Below are positions 8,757 through 18,679 of a stretch of 64,000 nt of DNA, piece by piece (position 1 is the stretch's first letter; each line of letters begins with the position of its first letter). Position numbers and translations under genes: made by a program. Location of the stretch: assembly GCF_007713465.1 (NCBI RefSeq), contig NZ_VMSG01000003.1, forward strand, positions 186,001 to 250,000, read 5' to 3'. This DNA is from Pseudomonas sp. H3(2019). GTDB taxonomy: Bacteria > Pseudomonadota > Gammaproteobacteria > Pseudomonadales > Pseudomonadaceae. Below the pieces are notes generated by a model. That model was not told the origin of the DNA, made no database searches, and worked only from the letters and a program-made list of their open reading frames with translations.

Positions 8757-10886
8757 TTAAATTTCAAACTCCGACTGCAATGCCGCTCTCACACAGTACA
8801 AAACGCCCTCGGGAACACGACCGGCAAACAACGCGGAAATCTCCGACACCGGCGGCAACTCGCCCTCGCCGTCCAGGAACGCGTCCTGGACTTCGCCCAT
8901 CAGGTCTTCCGGAAGGTCCAGTGCCTGCTCCAGCGACAGTTGCTGCTTGCCGATGGCCTCGGCGAGCATCGTGTACACGTTCTTTTCCGAACACTGCAAC
9001 TGACCGGCAATCTGCATCGGTGTCATGCCGGCGCGCGCCAGGGTGATCAATTCGTGGCGCAAATCGGCAACCACTTTCGGCGCCTCGGCCTGGCCGCCCA
9101 GCACTTCGAGAAAGGCCTCGCCATAGCGCTCCAGCTTGCGTGCACCGACACCGCTGACCTTGGCCATTTCCGGCAACGAACTTGGCTGGCTGCGGAGCAT
9201 TTCGAGCAAAGTCGAATCCGGGAAGATGACATACGGCGGCACGCCATGCTCTCCGGCGAGCTTGCGGCGCAGGGCGCGCAAGGCTTCCCACTGCTCGCGT
9301 TCTTCGCCTCGCACCAACTGGCTGGCCTGGCTGGTGCTGCTGCTTTTTGCGGTGGTTTGCGGTTTGAGGTCGCGGCGCAGCTCCAGGGTCACTTCACCCT
9401 TGAGCAGTGGCCGGCAGCTGTCACTCAAGCGCAAGCCGCCGTAGCCTTCCAGATCAATGTCCGCCAGACCGCGCGCCACCAACTGTCGGAAAAGGGAACG
9501 CCATTCACCTTCGGCCCGCGCCTTGCCGACACCGAATACCGACAGATGCTGATGGCCGAAGCTGCGGACTTTTTCGTTGTCCTTGCCCAGCAACACATCC
9601 ACCAGATGCCCGACGCCATAGCGCTGGCCGGTGCGGTAGATCGCCGACAGTGCCTGACGGGCCGGTTCGGTGGCGTCCCAGGTCTGCACACCGTCGACAC
9701 AGTTGTCGCAATGCCCACAAGGCTGTGGCATGTCTTCGTCGAAGTAGGCCAGAAGCGTCTGACGGCGGCAGCGGGTTTCTTCACACAGCGAGAGCATGGC
9801 GTCGAGCTTGTGTTGCTCGAGACGCTTGTGGCGCTCATCGCCTTCGGAGTTCTGCAGCATCTGCTTGAGCATCACCACGTCTTGCAGGCCGTAAGCCATC
9901 CAGGCGTCTGCCGGCAGACCATCACGGCCACCCCGACCGGTTTCCTGGTAATAGGCCTCAAGGGATTTCGGCAAGTCCAGATGCGCGACAAAGCGCACGT
10001 TGGGTTTGTCGATGCCCATGCCGAAGGCCACGGTGGCGACCATGATCAGGCCTTCCTCGTTGAGGAAGCGCTTCTGGTGGTGTGCCCGCGTATCGTTGGG
10101 CAGACCGGCGTGGTACGGCAACGCAGGGAAACCTTGCTCGCTGAGGAACACCGCTACTTCGTCGACCTTTTTGCGCGACAGGCAATAAACGATGCCGGCA
10201 TCACTGCGCCGCTCCGCAAGGAACGCCAGCAATTGCTTGCGCGGCTGCTCCTTGGGCACGATGCGGTAGAAAATGTTCGGCCGATCGAAACTCGACAGAA
10301 AGCGCTCGGCGTTCTGCAGATGCAGGCGTTCGACGATTTCTTCCCGGGTGCGCTTGTCGGCCGTGGCGGTCAGGGCGATGCGCGGGACGTTGGGGAACAG
10401 TTCCGCCAACTGGCCCAGTTGCAGGTATTCCCGGCGGAAATCGTGACCCCATTGCGATACGCAGTGAGCTTCGTCGATGGCGAACAGAGCGATTTCAAGA
10501 CTTTGCAGGAACGCCAGCATCCGTGGCTGAACCAGGCGCTCAGGTGCCAGGTAGAGCATTTTCACTTCGCCGCGCTTGATCCGCGCCGCCAGATCGCGTT
10601 GTTGCTCGGCGCTCAAGGTCGAATTGAGCGCCGCCGCGGCCACACCGAGTTCTTCGAGGGTCGCGACCTGATCGTCCATCAAGGCAATCAGCGGTGAAAC
10701 CACCACCGCCAGGCCATCGCGCAACAGTGCCGGGACCTGGAAGCACAGCGATTTGCCGCCGCCGGTCGGCATCAGCACCAGAGCGTCACCGCCGCTGGCC
10801 ACGCGCTCAATGATGGCACCCTGACGGCCACGAAAACTGTCGTAGCCGAAGATGTCCTTGAGGACGCGCTGAGCCTGTTCGAGCAT
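8757..10886 (-). CDS. recQ: ATP-dependent DNA helicase RecQ
   Basis: A 709-residue 3'-5' DNA helicase for recombination and fork repair. The sequence shows the Walker A loop MPTGGGKS (about residue 40), the DEAHC box, motif VI-type ETGRGGRDG, the cysteine cluster CRRQTLL..CGHCDNC of the zinc domain (about 370-395), RQC, and an HRDC domain (about 520-600). A long tail follows with a further helix-turn-helix-like segment. The start at 10886 has GGAG 6 bases upstream; the longer frame to 10934 lacks one. Confidence 0.96.
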   Translation of the reverse strand: MLEQAQRVLKDIFGYDSFRGRQGAIIERVASGGDALVLMPTGGGKSLCFQVPALLRDGLAVVVSPLIALMDDQVATLEELGVAAAALNSTLSAEQQRDLAARIKRGEVKMLYLAPERLVQPRMLAFLQSLEIALFAIDEAHCVSQWGHDFRREYLQLGQLAELFPNVPRIALTATADKRTREEIVERLHLQNAERFLSSFDRPNIFYRIVPKEQPRKQLLAFLAERRSDAGIVYCLSRKKVDEVAVFLSEQGFPALPYHAGLPNDTRAHHQKRFLNEEGLIMVATVAFGMGIDKPNVRFVAHLDLPKSLEAYYQETGRGGRDGLPADAWMAYGLQDVVMLKQMLQNSEGDERHKRLEQHKLDAMLSLCEETRCRRQTLLAYFDEDMPQPCGHCDNCVDGVQTWDATEPARQALSAIYRTGQRYGVGHLVDVLLGKDNEKVRSFGHQHLSVFGVGKARAEGEWRSLFRQLVARGLADIDLEGYGGLRLSDSCRPLLKGEVTLELRRDLKPQTTAKSSSTSQASQLVRGEEREQWEALRALRRKLAGEHGVPPYVIFPDSTLLEMLRSQPSSLPEMAKVSGVGARKLERYGEAFLEVLGGQAEAPKVVADLRHELITLARAGMTPMQIAGQLQCSEKNVYTMLAEAIGKQQLSLEQALDLPEDLMGEVQDAFLDGEGELPPVSEISALFAGRVPEGVLYCVRAALQSEFEI

Positions 10887-11134
10887 GAAAAACTCCAAAT
10901 GATGCTGAATATCCCTGTGTGCAGGCTGGATCAAAAAACCACGTTGTCACGGACAGATCCGTAAGCGGATTTGTCCGGGACCGTCGCGACACCTGCAGGG
11001 CTTTGCAAAACGCGCGAGTATACCCGAGCAATAGCCGCCGACACCGACAATGCAGGCAAATCCGCTGCGCGGCTGGCCGGACCGCTCAAGAACGCCTAGA
11101 ATTGGGCATCGTATATTCCCAAGGTAGCCCTTCA

Positions 11135-11722
11135 ATGTCCTTCGCTGAGCAACTAACCCGCCTGCAAGCCTTCCTCGACGCCGACGAGCTGCATGACGAG
11201 GCGCTGGACTATGTGGCCGCACACGGCTATCTGACAGCCCTGTCGATCTGTTCCGAGACGGTGCCTGATCGTGAGTGGATCGACGCGCTGTTCGCCGAAG
11301 AGCCACATTATCGCGACGACACCGAGCGTCAGGAAATCGAATCGACCCTGTTGGCCCTCAAGGCTCACATTGCTCGCCAACTGGCGTCCGATGAAGAGTT
11401 CGAGCTGCCATGCGACCTGGACCTGGGCGAAGAGCCGGATGATTCCGACCTGCGCGGCTGGTGCATCGGTTTCATGGAAGGCGTATTCCTGCGTGAAGAA
11501 GCCTGGTTCGAGACCGCCGAAGACGAAGTCAGCGAAATGCTGCTGCCGATCATGGTCGGTTCCGGTCTGTTCGACGAACAGCCCGAGTTCTCCGACATCG
11601 CGGCCGACGCCAACCTGATGGACGACATGATCGTGCAGATCCCGGAAGCCCTGACCGCGCTGTACCTGCTGTGCAACGCGCCAGACGAAAAACCGGCGAT
11701 CCTCAAACCTCGTCACCACTAA
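11135..11722 (+). CDS. YecA/YgfB (UPF0149) family protein
   Basis: A 195-residue acidic protein of the UPF0149 group. The family fold is all-helical, with conserved DLRGWCIGFMEG about residue 106. The start ATG at 11135 follows AAGGT. It is divergent from recQ and followed 4 bases later by the ybaN-like gene, suggesting co-transcription. The C-terminal SEC-type zinc motif found in some YecA proteins is absent. Confidence 0.85.
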   Translation: MSFAEQLTRLQAFLDADELHDEALDYVAAHGYLTALSICSETVPDREWIDALFAEEPHYRDDTERQEIESTLLALKAHIARQLASDEEFELPCDLDLGEEPDDSDLRGWCIGFMEGVFLREEAWFETAEDEVSEMLLPIMVGSGLFDEQPEFSDIAADANLMDDMIVQIPEALTALYLLCNAPDEKPAILKPRHH

Positions 11723-11726
11723 GTCG

Positions 11727-12128
11727 TTGCCTGTGGCTGACCCCATAGGCAAACGCCCCCTGATCCTGCGCTACGTGCTGCTGGCCATCGGCTGGCTGAG
11801 CGTAGCGTTGGGGGTGATCGGGATTTTCCTGCCTGTACTGCCCACCACCCCTTTCCTGCTGTTGGCGGCCGCCTGTTTCGCCCGCAGTTCGCCGCACTTT
11901 TATCAATGGCTGGTCGAGCATCCACGACTCGGCCCATGGATTCGCGACTATCTGGACGGCAACGGCATTCCGCTCAAGGGCAAGGTCTACGCCATTGGCC
12001 TGATGTGGCTGAGCATCGGCCTGTCCTGCATCATCGTCCCACTGCCCTGGGCACGCGGCTTCATGCTGACCAGCGCAGTGCTGGTGACGGTGTATATCCT
12101 GCGGCAGAAAACCCTGATCAAACCCTGA
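11727..12128 (+). CDS. YbaN family (DUF454) inner-membrane protein
   Basis: A 133-residue protein with three to four hydrophobic helices. The DUF454 signature FLPVLPTTPFLLLAAACFARSS is at about residues 33-55, followed by HPRLGPWI. It starts at a TTG (11727) or perhaps the GTG at 11733, 4-10 bases after the yecA-like stop. The function of the family is not established; in E. coli ybaN sits near DNA-metabolism genes. Confidence 0.83.
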   Translation: MPVADPIGKRPLILRYVLLAIGWLSVALGVIGIFLPVLPTTPFLLLAAACFARSSPHFYQWLVEHPRLGPWIRDYLDGNGIPLKGKVYAIGLMWLSIGLSCIIVPLPWARGFMLTSAVLVTVYILRQKTLIKP

Positions 12129-12277
12129 ATACGCCTCGCGACATAAGCTCATCTATCCCCCCCGCCCCCGACAATCTGTCCTGCCTCCTGCAAAACAGCG
12201 CCTAAACTCCAGGCATCTGCACGTCTGCGGCCAGACATATCCCGTCGTCCAGGAAGGTCAACGCTCCGGAGCGTCTC

Positions 12278-14218
12278 ATGTCGCTACTCAAACAGTTGTT
12301 TTTGGCCATCTGTCTGTTCTTGCTGGTCGCCTTCAGCGGCAGTTTCTTTGTCAGCCTGGAAAGCTCGCGTGCGCAGATACTCAGCCAATTGCGCGCCCAT
12401 GCCCAGGACACTGCCACCGCACTGGGGCTGTCGTTGACCCCACAGATCGACGATCTGGCGATGATTGAATTGATGGTCAGCTCGGTCTTCGACAGCGGCT
12501 ATTTTTCCAGTATCCGGGTCATCAATATCGAGGACGAGCGCGTCCTGGTCGAGCGCAATGCGGTTGCCACCACCGAACGCGTACCGGGTTGGTTCGTCGA
12601 TCTGGTGAACCTGCATCCGCAAGGCGGGGATGCGTTGGTGATGCGCGGTTGGGAGCAAGCCGCGCGTGTTGAAGTGGTAAGCAACCCACAGTTCGTCCTG
12701 AGCAAACTGTGGGACAGTACCCTCGGCAGTCTGATCTGGTTACTGCTGTGCGGGTTGCTCAGCGCGATGTTCGGCGGCTGGTTGCTGCGTCGGCAACTGC
12801 GCCCGCTGGACGCCATGGTCAAACAGGCCGAAGCCATCAACAAACGCGAGTTTCTCAGCCTGCCGAAGTTGCCCAGAACCCCGGAACTCAAACGCGTGGT
12901 GCTGGCGATGAACCAAATGGTCGAAAAGCTCAAAGGGCTGTTTGCCGAAGAAGCCGCGCGTAGCGAGCAACTGCGCGCCGAGTCGTTTCAGGACAGCCTC
13001 ACGGGGCTGGCCAACCGACGTTTGCTCAACGAGCAACTCACCGATCAGTTGCTGGTGACCGAGCAGAGCAGCGCTGGACACCTGCTGATGCTGCGGATCA
13101 ATGACCTGACCGGGCTCAACCAGCGACTGGGTGGCCAGCGCACCGACGCCCTGATCAGCGCCGTGGGTCAGTTACTCAAACGCCTGATTCAACAGCCGGA
13201 TCGCCATACCTGGCTGGCTGCACGTAATCGTGGTGGTGAGTTCAGCCTGCTGACTCCAGGCCTGGACAGCAAGGACGCAGCGCGCCTGGCCGCAGAGATC
13301 AGCGCCACCCTGGAAAACCTGCGCCTGACCGGCGCCAGCGACTGCATGCCGGTGGCGCATCTGGGAATCGTCGCCTACACACCTGGCGAAGCTTCCACCG
13401 ACATTCTGCTGCGCCTCGATCAGGCGCTGACTCAGGCCCAGCAGCATCCAGAACGACCGTGGGTGCATCTGCAGCAGTCCGATAACCCACCGAACCAGAC
13501 GCAGCACGACTGGCGCACCTGGATCGATGACGCCCTGACTCACGGCAAAATGCAGCTGTACTTCCAACCCGTGGTGCAATGCGCCGACACCAGCCAGGTG
13601 CTGCACCACAAGGTGCTGGCGCGTCTGCTCGATCCGCAGGGCAAAGCCATTTGCGCCGGACACTTTCTACCCTGGATAGAACGGCTGGGCTGGTCGGCGC
13701 GATTCGACCTGGCAATGCTCGAACACACCCTCGACTACCTTGCCGAACACCCTTGGCCGCTGGCCCTGAGCTTGTCCGGCAGCACCCTGCGCGATGCTGC
13801 GCAACGGCGCCTGATCCTCGATATGCTCGACGGCCTGCCCAGCCTCGCACCCTTGCTGACCCTTGAGCTCGACGAACGCCAACTCCCGCCCCCCGAAGAG
13901 TTGCGTCAACTGTGCCTGAGCCTGCGCGACACCGGCTATGGGATCGGCCTGCAGCACTTCGGTGGCAGCTTCAGCCAGATCGGCAACCTCACTCAACTCG
14001 GTTTGGCCTACCTGAAAATCGACGGCAGCTATATTCGCGCCATCGACCAGCAAAGCGACAAACGCCTGTTCATCGAAGCCATTTTCCGCGCGACCAACAG
14101 CATCGATTTGCCGTTGATTGCCGAGCAGATAGAAACACAGGGGGAGCTGGAGGCAATCAAGTCGCTGGGACTGTTCGGCGTCATGGGTCGGCTGATCGGG
14201 CCACCGGAACCCATGTAG
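12278..14218 (+). CDS. LapD-like inner-membrane c-di-GMP receptor (degenerate GGDEF/EAL)
   Basis: A 646-residue membrane protein close in layout to LapD, which binds c-di-GMP and sequesters the periplasmic protease LapG to keep the adhesin LapA on the surface. Parts: N-terminal helix (about 5-25), periplasmic LapD/MoxY output domain (about 27-150) including RGWEQAARVEV with the tryptophan at about 124 that contacts LapG in LapD, second helix (about 150-172), HAMP, GGDEF with RGGEF (about 317), and EAL reduced to KVLAR (about 444). Both enzymatic motifs are degenerate, as in LapD. No lapG or lapA lies beside it, so it may be a paralogue. Confidence 0.85.
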   Translation: MSLLKQLFLAICLFLLVAFSGSFFVSLESSRAQILSQLRAHAQDTATALGLSLTPQIDDLAMIELMVSSVFDSGYFSSIRVINIEDERVLVERNAVATTERVPGWFVDLVNLHPQGGDALVMRGWEQAARVEVVSNPQFVLSKLWDSTLGSLIWLLLCGLLSAMFGGWLLRRQLRPLDAMVKQAEAINKREFLSLPKLPRTPELKRVVLAMNQMVEKLKGLFAEEAARSEQLRAESFQDSLTGLANRRLLNEQLTDQLLVTEQSSAGHLLMLRINDLTGLNQRLGGQRTDALISAVGQLLKRLIQQPDRHTWLAARNRGGEFSLLTPGLDSKDAARLAAEISATLENLRLTGASDCMPVAHLGIVAYTPGEASTDILLRLDQALTQAQQHPERPWVHLQQSDNPPNQTQHDWRTWIDDALTHGKMQLYFQPVVQCADTSQVLHHKVLARLLDPQGKAICAGHFLPWIERLGWSARFDLAMLEHTLDYLAEHPWPLALSLSGSTLRDAAQRRLILDMLDGLPSLAPLLTLELDERQLPPPEELRQLCLSLRDTGYGIGLQHFGGSFSQIGNLTQLGLAYLKIDGSYIRAIDQQSDKRLFIEAIFRATNSIDLPLIAEQIETQGELEAIKSLGLFGVMGRLIGPPEPM

Positions 14219-14243
14219 GAGCTGCCGAAGGCTGCGATCTTTT
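14214..14243. repeat. REP-like word after lapD-like gene
   Basis: GTAGGAGCTGCCGAAGGCTG followed by CGATCTTTT is the common Pseudomonas extragenic repeat core. It overlaps the stop of the LapD-like gene and lies before the convergent DTW gene, where it may help end transcription. Confidence 0.5.
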
Positions 14244-14248
14244 AGCTT

Positions 14249-14842
14249 CTAGCCGCCATGATTTTTTTGATAGGTCTCCTCCCCCATCGCCGCAATCTGC
14301 CCTTCGATCAGCGCTTCAAACGGTCGCAATAGCGGCTCGAAGGTCGTCGGCGCCTCAAGCACCTGCAATGCCTGCACGATCGCCTCCACCGTGGACAACG
14401 CCCCAGGCCCCGGTGCCTTGCGCAAGCGATAGCGCGAAACCGCGCCTTCGGCCAGCGTCACTCGGGGCAACGCTGCCAGCAATGGATTGAGGTGCAGCAT
14501 CTTGCGCGCCTTGCGCCAGGTGCCGTCCGGCACCACCAGCAGCAATGGTTGATCGGCGGGCGTATAGGCCTGCAACGGTTGCGCATCATCAGCCGGGAAC
14601 AACAAGCGGGCCTGATAACCCGGTTGATTCAGCAGACGCGGCAAATCCTCGAACACTTCGCCGACGACCAGCTCGGCATTGTTCAGCCCCAACGCCGCCA
14701 GCCGCGCGGTGTTCAACGCATGGTTCACCTCGCTTGGATGCTGCAACAACAGCACCCGGGTGCGACTGTCGAGGCTCGGAATCAACGGGCACAGGCAATG
14801 GGTTTGCGGGCGCAGGCAACGGGCGCACTGGATTCTGGACAT
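14249..14842 (-). CDS. DTW-domain tRNA-uridine aminocarboxypropyltransferase
   Basis: A 197-residue enzyme of the DTW family; the E. coli relative TapT (YfiP) attaches an aminocarboxypropyl group from S-adenosylmethionine to tRNA uridine 47. Visible are N-terminal paired cysteines (CARCLRPQTHCLC), the HPSEVNHALNTA segment and the family hallmark as PDGTWRKARKM (about residue 105), where DGTW replaces the more usual DxTW wording. It converges on the LapD-like gene. Confidence 0.85.
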   Translation of the reverse strand: MSRIQCARCLRPQTHCLCPLIPSLDSRTRVLLLQHPSEVNHALNTARLAALGLNNAELVVGEVFEDLPRLLNQPGYQARLLFPADDAQPLQAYTPADQPLLLVVPDGTWRKARKMLHLNPLLAALPRVTLAEGAVSRYRLRKAPGPGALSTVEAIVQALQVLEAPTTFEPLLRPFEALIEGQIAAMGEETYQKNHGG

Positions 14843-14856
14843 ACGATTCCCTCCGA

Positions 14857-15750
14857 TCAGGCCTGGTTGAGCTGCGCTTTGAGCAAGTCGCGGAAGGTCT
14901 GGATCAACGGCTCACGGCTGCGCCCACGACGCACGATCATCGAAAACGGGGCCTGGTAGCCGAACGTGGCCGGCAGCAGTACGCGCAAATCGCCCTTGTC
15001 GGCCCAGGCTTGAGCATAGTGTTCCGGCAGGTAGCCGATGTAGGCGCCGGACAACACCAGAATCAGCTGTGCTTCCATACTCTCCACAGTCGCCGCGCTG
15101 TGTTTGAAGCCGTGGCGGGCCAGTTCGGCCTGGCTCCAGTAACCGCGACCGACCATGCGCTGTTGGGTGATGACTTGTTCGGGAATGCGCCGCTCGTTGA
15201 ACAAGGGATGACGATTGCTGCAATACAGCCAATGTTGTTCACGGTAGAGCGGCATGTAGACCAGCCCGCTCATGCGCGTGGAGAACGCACCGATGGCCAG
15301 ATCGAGGCGGTTGTCCTGCACGCCGAGTTGCAGCTCGTAAGGGCTCATCACCGACAAGTGCAAATGCACCGCCGGGTGCTCCTGGCTGTAGGCACCAATG
15401 GCTTCGGCGAACGGCAAGGCCTTGTCGCTGACGGTCGAGTCGATCACCCCGAGGTTGAGCGTGCCGCGCAACTCGCCCTTGAGCGCGGCGGCGTATTGCT
15501 CGAAACCTTCCAGCTCACCGAACAGGCGCAAGGTTTCCTGATGGAACAGCTCGCCCTTGCTGGTCAGGCTGAAACCGCCACGCCCACGATGGCAGAGCAC
15601 CAGCCCCAACGCCGCTTCGAGCTGGCTCATGTAGGTGCTGATGGCCGATGTCGAGAGGTTGAGCTCCTGCTGCGCATTGGCAAACCCCTGATGACGCACC
15701 ACGCTGACGAAGATGCGCAACAGTTTCAGGTCGGGTAAAGCGTTGGCCAT
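14857..15750 (-). CDS. LysR family regulator, probable GbuR-type activator
   Basis: A 297-residue LysR-type regulator: helix-turn-helix about residues 7-65 (NAQQELNLSTSAISTYMSQL), then a substrate-binding domain about 90-290. It is divergent from the guanidinobutyrase gene across 252 bases, the arrangement of gbuR and gbuA in P. aeruginosa, which supports control of guanidinobutyrate use. GGAG six bases before the ATG fixes the start at 15750; the extra upstream codons run into a repeat. Confidence 0.82.
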   Translation of the reverse strand: MANALPDLKLLRIFVSVVRHQGFANAQQELNLSTSAISTYMSQLEAALGLVLCHRGRGGFSLTSKGELFHQETLRLFGELEGFEQYAAALKGELRGTLNLGVIDSTVSDKALPFAEAIGAYSQEHPAVHLHLSVMSPYELQLGVQDNRLDLAIGAFSTRMSGLVYMPLYREQHWLYCSNRHPLFNERRIPEQVITQQRMVGRGYWSQAELARHGFKHSAATVESMEAQLILVLSGAYIGYLPEHYAQAWADKGDLRVLLPATFGYQAPFSMIVRRGRSREPLIQTFRDLLKAQLNQA

Positions 15751-15766
15751 GGGGTTCTCCAAACAT

Positions 15767-15813
15767 CGTTCCCACGCTCTGCGTGGGAATGCAGCCTCGG
15801 ACGCTCTGCGTCC
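15767..15813. repeat. Double-hairpin extragenic repeat
   Basis: Two short hairpins in tandem: CCCACGC-tct-GCGTGGG (15771-15787) and GGACGC-tct-GCGTCC (15799-15813). The wording CGTTCCCACGCTCTGCGTGG is a widespread repeat in P. fluorescens genomes. It lies between the divergent lysR and gbuA genes just upstream of the lysR ribosome site. Confidence 0.75.
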
Positions 15814-16002
15814 GCTTCGCTCATGAATCCGCAAAGTCTAGCGCCCTTAGGGCCATTAGTTTAGAAAAACCTGAACTAAGTATTTGCCAGCAGCGATTCT
15901 TCTCCTGCACTACATTTCGCAGAATCGGCTCAACAGGTGCCTGTGCGATCCCTTTGCGCGGTGCAACCCCATAAATAAAACAATGATGATGAGGCCATAC
16001 CC

Positions 16003-16953
16003 GTGGACAAGATTCTTCACCAACCACTGGGCGGCAATGAAATGCCGCGCTTCGGTGGCATCGCCACCATGATGCGACTCCCCCACTTGCAAACCGCTGC
16101 CGGCCTGGACGCTGCCTTCATTGGCATCCCGCTGGATATCGGCACCTCCCTGCGCGCTGGCACCCGTTTCGGGCCCCGGGAGATCCGTGCTGAATCGGTA
16201 ATGATCCGTCCGTACAACATGGCCACCGGCGCTGCGCCGTTCGACTCGCTGTCGGTTGCCGACATTGGTGACGTCGCGATCAACACCTTCAACCTGCTGG
16301 ACGCCGTCCGGATCATCGAAGAGTCTTACAACGAGATCCTCGAACACGACGTAATCCCGCTGACCCTCGGTGGCGACCACACCATCACCCTGCCGATCCT
16401 GCGTGCCATTCACAAAAAGCACGGCAAGGTCGGCCTGGTGCACATCGACGCCCACGCCGATGTGAACGATCACATGTTCGGCGAGAAGATCGCCCACGGC
16501 ACCACCTTCCGTCGCGCCGTTGAAGAAGGCCTTCTGGATTGCGACCGTGTCGTGCAAATTGGTCTGCGCGCGCAGGGCTACACCGCTGAAGACTTCAACT
16601 GGAGCCGCAAACAGGGCTTCCGCGTGGTTCAGGCCGAGGAGTGCTGGCACAAATCGCTGGAGCCTCTGATGGCTGAAGTCCGCGAAAAAGTCGGCGGCGG
16701 CCCGGTGTACCTGAGTTTCGACATCGACGGCATCGATCCGGCCTGGGCACCCGGCACCGGCACCCCGGAAATCGGCGGCCTGACGACCATTCAGGCGATT
16801 GAAATCGTTCGCGGCTGCCAAGGCCTCGACCTGGTTGGCTGCGACCTGGTAGAAGTCTCGCCGCCATACGACACCACCGGCAACACCTCGCTGCTGGGCG
16901 CCAACCTGCTGTACGAAATGCTCTGCGTACTGCCAGGTGTGGCTCACCGCTGA
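16003..16953 (+). CDS. gbuA: Guanidinobutyrase / agmatinase family ureohydrolase
   Basis: A 316-residue ureohydrolase that splits 4-guanidinobutyrate into 4-aminobutyrate and urea, a step in arginine use by the arginine dehydrogenase route. The binuclear manganese motifs are intact: GGDHT, DAHADVND and SFDIDGIDPAWAPGTGTPE. Strong resemblance to P. aeruginosa GbuA, together with the divergent LysR gene and downstream sodium symporter, favours guanidinobutyrase over agmatinase. The GTG start at 16003 follows GAGG. Confidence 0.9.
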   Translation: MDKILHQPLGGNEMPRFGGIATMMRLPHLQTAAGLDAAFIGIPLDIGTSLRAGTRFGPREIRAESVMIRPYNMATGAAPFDSLSVADIGDVAINTFNLLDAVRIIEESYNEILEHDVIPLTLGGDHTITLPILRAIHKKHGKVGLVHIDAHADVNDHMFGEKIAHGTTFRRAVEEGLLDCDRVVQIGLRAQGYTAEDFNWSRKQGFRVVQAEECWHKSLEPLMAEVREKVGGGPVYLSFDIDGIDPAWAPGTGTPEIGGLTTIQAIEIVRGCQGLDLVGCDLVEVSPPYDTTGNTSLLGANLLYEMLCVLPGVAHR

Positions 16954-17130
16954 GGCTTGACCCCAAGCGAACGTGATCAGCGCGTGAACGCCGCCACCTG
17001 ACGGGTGTCGGCGTTTGTCCGCAACACTCTCCCCGGCGTGCTTCAGAGCCGATGCCTGCTTCGCTTACTACACGCAAGAACCCTCGCTCCTGCAAAGCTC
17101 TTATAAGAAAGACAATCGGAGACACGCTTC

Positions 17131-18510
17131 ATGGCTTTGGATTTATTCGTTGTACTCATCTATGCCGCCGGCATGCTCGTGCTGGGCTATTACGGCATGC
17201 GCAAGGCCAAGACCCACGAAGACTACCTCGTGGCCGGTCGTAACCTCGGTCCAACCCTGTACATGGGCACCATGGCCGCTACCGTACTGGGCGGCGCATC
17301 GACCGTCGGTACCGTTCGCCTGGGCTACGTCCACGGTATTTCCGGTTTCTGGCTCTGCGCCGCGCTGGGTTGCGGGATCATTGCGCTGAACCTGTTCCTG
17401 GCCAAGCCGCTGCTCAAACTGAAGATCTTCACCGTTACCCAGATCCTCGAAAAGCGTTACAACCCAATGGCCCGCCAGGCCAGTGCGGTGATCATGCTGG
17501 CCTACGCGCTGATGATCGGCGTGACCTCGATCCTGGCGATCGGCACCGTGCTGCAAGTGCTGTTCGGCCTGCCCTTCTGGATTTCGGTAGTACTCGGCGG
17601 TGGCGTGGTGGTGGTGTACTCGACCATCGGCGGCATGTGGTCGCTCACCCTGACCGACATCGTTCAGTTCGTGATCAAGACCGTTGGTCTGATGTTCATC
17701 CTGTTGCCAATCTGCCTGTACCGCGTGGGCGGCTGGGATCAGTTGGTGGCGAAACTGCCAGCGTCCAGCTTCAGCTTCACCACCATTGGCTGGGACACCA
17801 TCATCACCTACTTCATGATCTACTTCTTCGGCATCCTGATCGGCCAGGACATCTGGCAACGGGTATTCACCGCCAAGAACGAAAAAGTCGCTCAGTACGC
17901 AGGCACCATTTCCGGCTTCTATTGCATCCTCTACGGTCTGGCCTGTGCGCTGATCGGCATGGCTGCGCACGTGCTGATCCCGGACCTGGACAACGTCAAC
18001 AACGCCTTCGCCGCGATCGTCAAACTGTCCTTGCCGGATGGTATCCGTGGTCTGGTGATCGCTGCTGCTTTGGCGGCCATGATGTCCACCGCCAGCGCCG
18101 GCCTGCTCGCCGCGTCCACCACCCTGACCGAAGACCTGCTGCCAAAACTGCGCGGTGGTAAACAGTCGAGCCTGAAAATCAACCGCCTGTTCACTATGCT
18201 GACCGGTATTGTCGTGCTGGGTATCGCGCTGGTTGTGAGTGACGTGATCAGTGCCCTGACCCTGGCCTACAACCTGTTGGTGGGCGGCATGCTGGTTCCG
18301 CTGATCGGGGCCATTTTCTGGAAACGTGCAACCACCTCCGGCGCTATCGCCAGCATGGGCCTGGGCTTCGTGACTGCTCTGGTGTTCATGTTCAAGGATG
18401 GCCTGGATGCCAACACCCCGATCTACTACAGCCTCGCGATCGGTCTGGTGAGCTTCGTCGTAGTCAGCCTGCTGTCCCCTCGCCCGGTTGCACAGGCCAG
18501 CGCTGCCTGA
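17131..18510 (+). CDS. Sodium:solute symporter (SSS family)
   Basis: A 459-residue inner-membrane transporter with about 13 hydrophobic helices. Family marks include the N-terminal DYLVAGRNLGP after the first helix, the GGASTVGTVRLGY segment, and the AALAAMMSTASAGLLAASTT sodium-site region about residue 310. It follows gbuA in the same direction after 177 bases, as the equivalent symporter does in P. aeruginosa, so it may import guanidinobutyrate or a related compound. That substrate is inference. A strong terminator follows. Confidence 0.88.
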   Translation: MALDLFVVLIYAAGMLVLGYYGMRKAKTHEDYLVAGRNLGPTLYMGTMAATVLGGASTVGTVRLGYVHGISGFWLCAALGCGIIALNLFLAKPLLKLKIFTVTQILEKRYNPMARQASAVIMLAYALMIGVTSILAIGTVLQVLFGLPFWISVVLGGGVVVVYSTIGGMWSLTLTDIVQFVIKTVGLMFILLPICLYRVGGWDQLVAKLPASSFSFTTIGWDTIITYFMIYFFGILIGQDIWQRVFTAKNEKVAQYAGTISGFYCILYGLACALIGMAAHVLIPDLDNVNNAFAAIVKLSLPDGIRGLVIAAALAAMMSTASAGLLAASTTLTEDLLPKLRGGKQSSLKINRLFTMLTGIVVLGIALVVSDVISALTLAYNLLVGGMLVPLIGAIFWKRATTSGAIASMGLGFVTALVFMFKDGLDANTPIYYSLAIGLVSFVVVSLLSPRPVAQASAA

Positions 18511-18542
18511 TCGCAGACTATCAATAGAACCGCTTTCTTCGG

Positions 18543-18577
18543 CGGGTGTGGCGTCGGTTGCCACACCCGTTTTTTTC
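18543..18577 (+). terminator. Rho-independent terminator after symporter
   Basis: CGGGTGTGGC-gtcggtt-GCCACACCCG is a perfect 10-bp stem with a 7-base loop, followed by a run of eight T (interrupted only at its end). It lies 33 bases after the symporter stop. Confidence 0.92.
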
Positions 18578-18592
18578 GTCTGGAGAAACAGA

Positions 18593-18663
18593 AAGATCGC
18601 AGTCTTCGACAGCCCCTACGGTTTGGCACGATGCCAGCGGGAGCGGTCGAAGACTGCGATCTT
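18593..18663. repeat. Large REP hairpin downstream of the PA1414-like ORF
   Basis: AAGATCGCAGTCTTCGAC (18593-18610) is a perfect 18-bp inverse match to 18646-18663, with a 35-base loop. It is a REP-type palindrome. For transcripts from the minus-strand small gene it starts 17 bases after the stop codon and could protect or end the 3' part of that RNA. Confidence 0.75.
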
Positions 18664-18679
18664 CGGCGTAGGACGGTGC

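Noticed and set aside
8694..10697. A 667-codon plus-strand ORF opposite recQ
   Set aside because: recQ on the minus strand has all helicase motifs; the opposite frame is a shadow with low-complexity His/Gln/Arg content.
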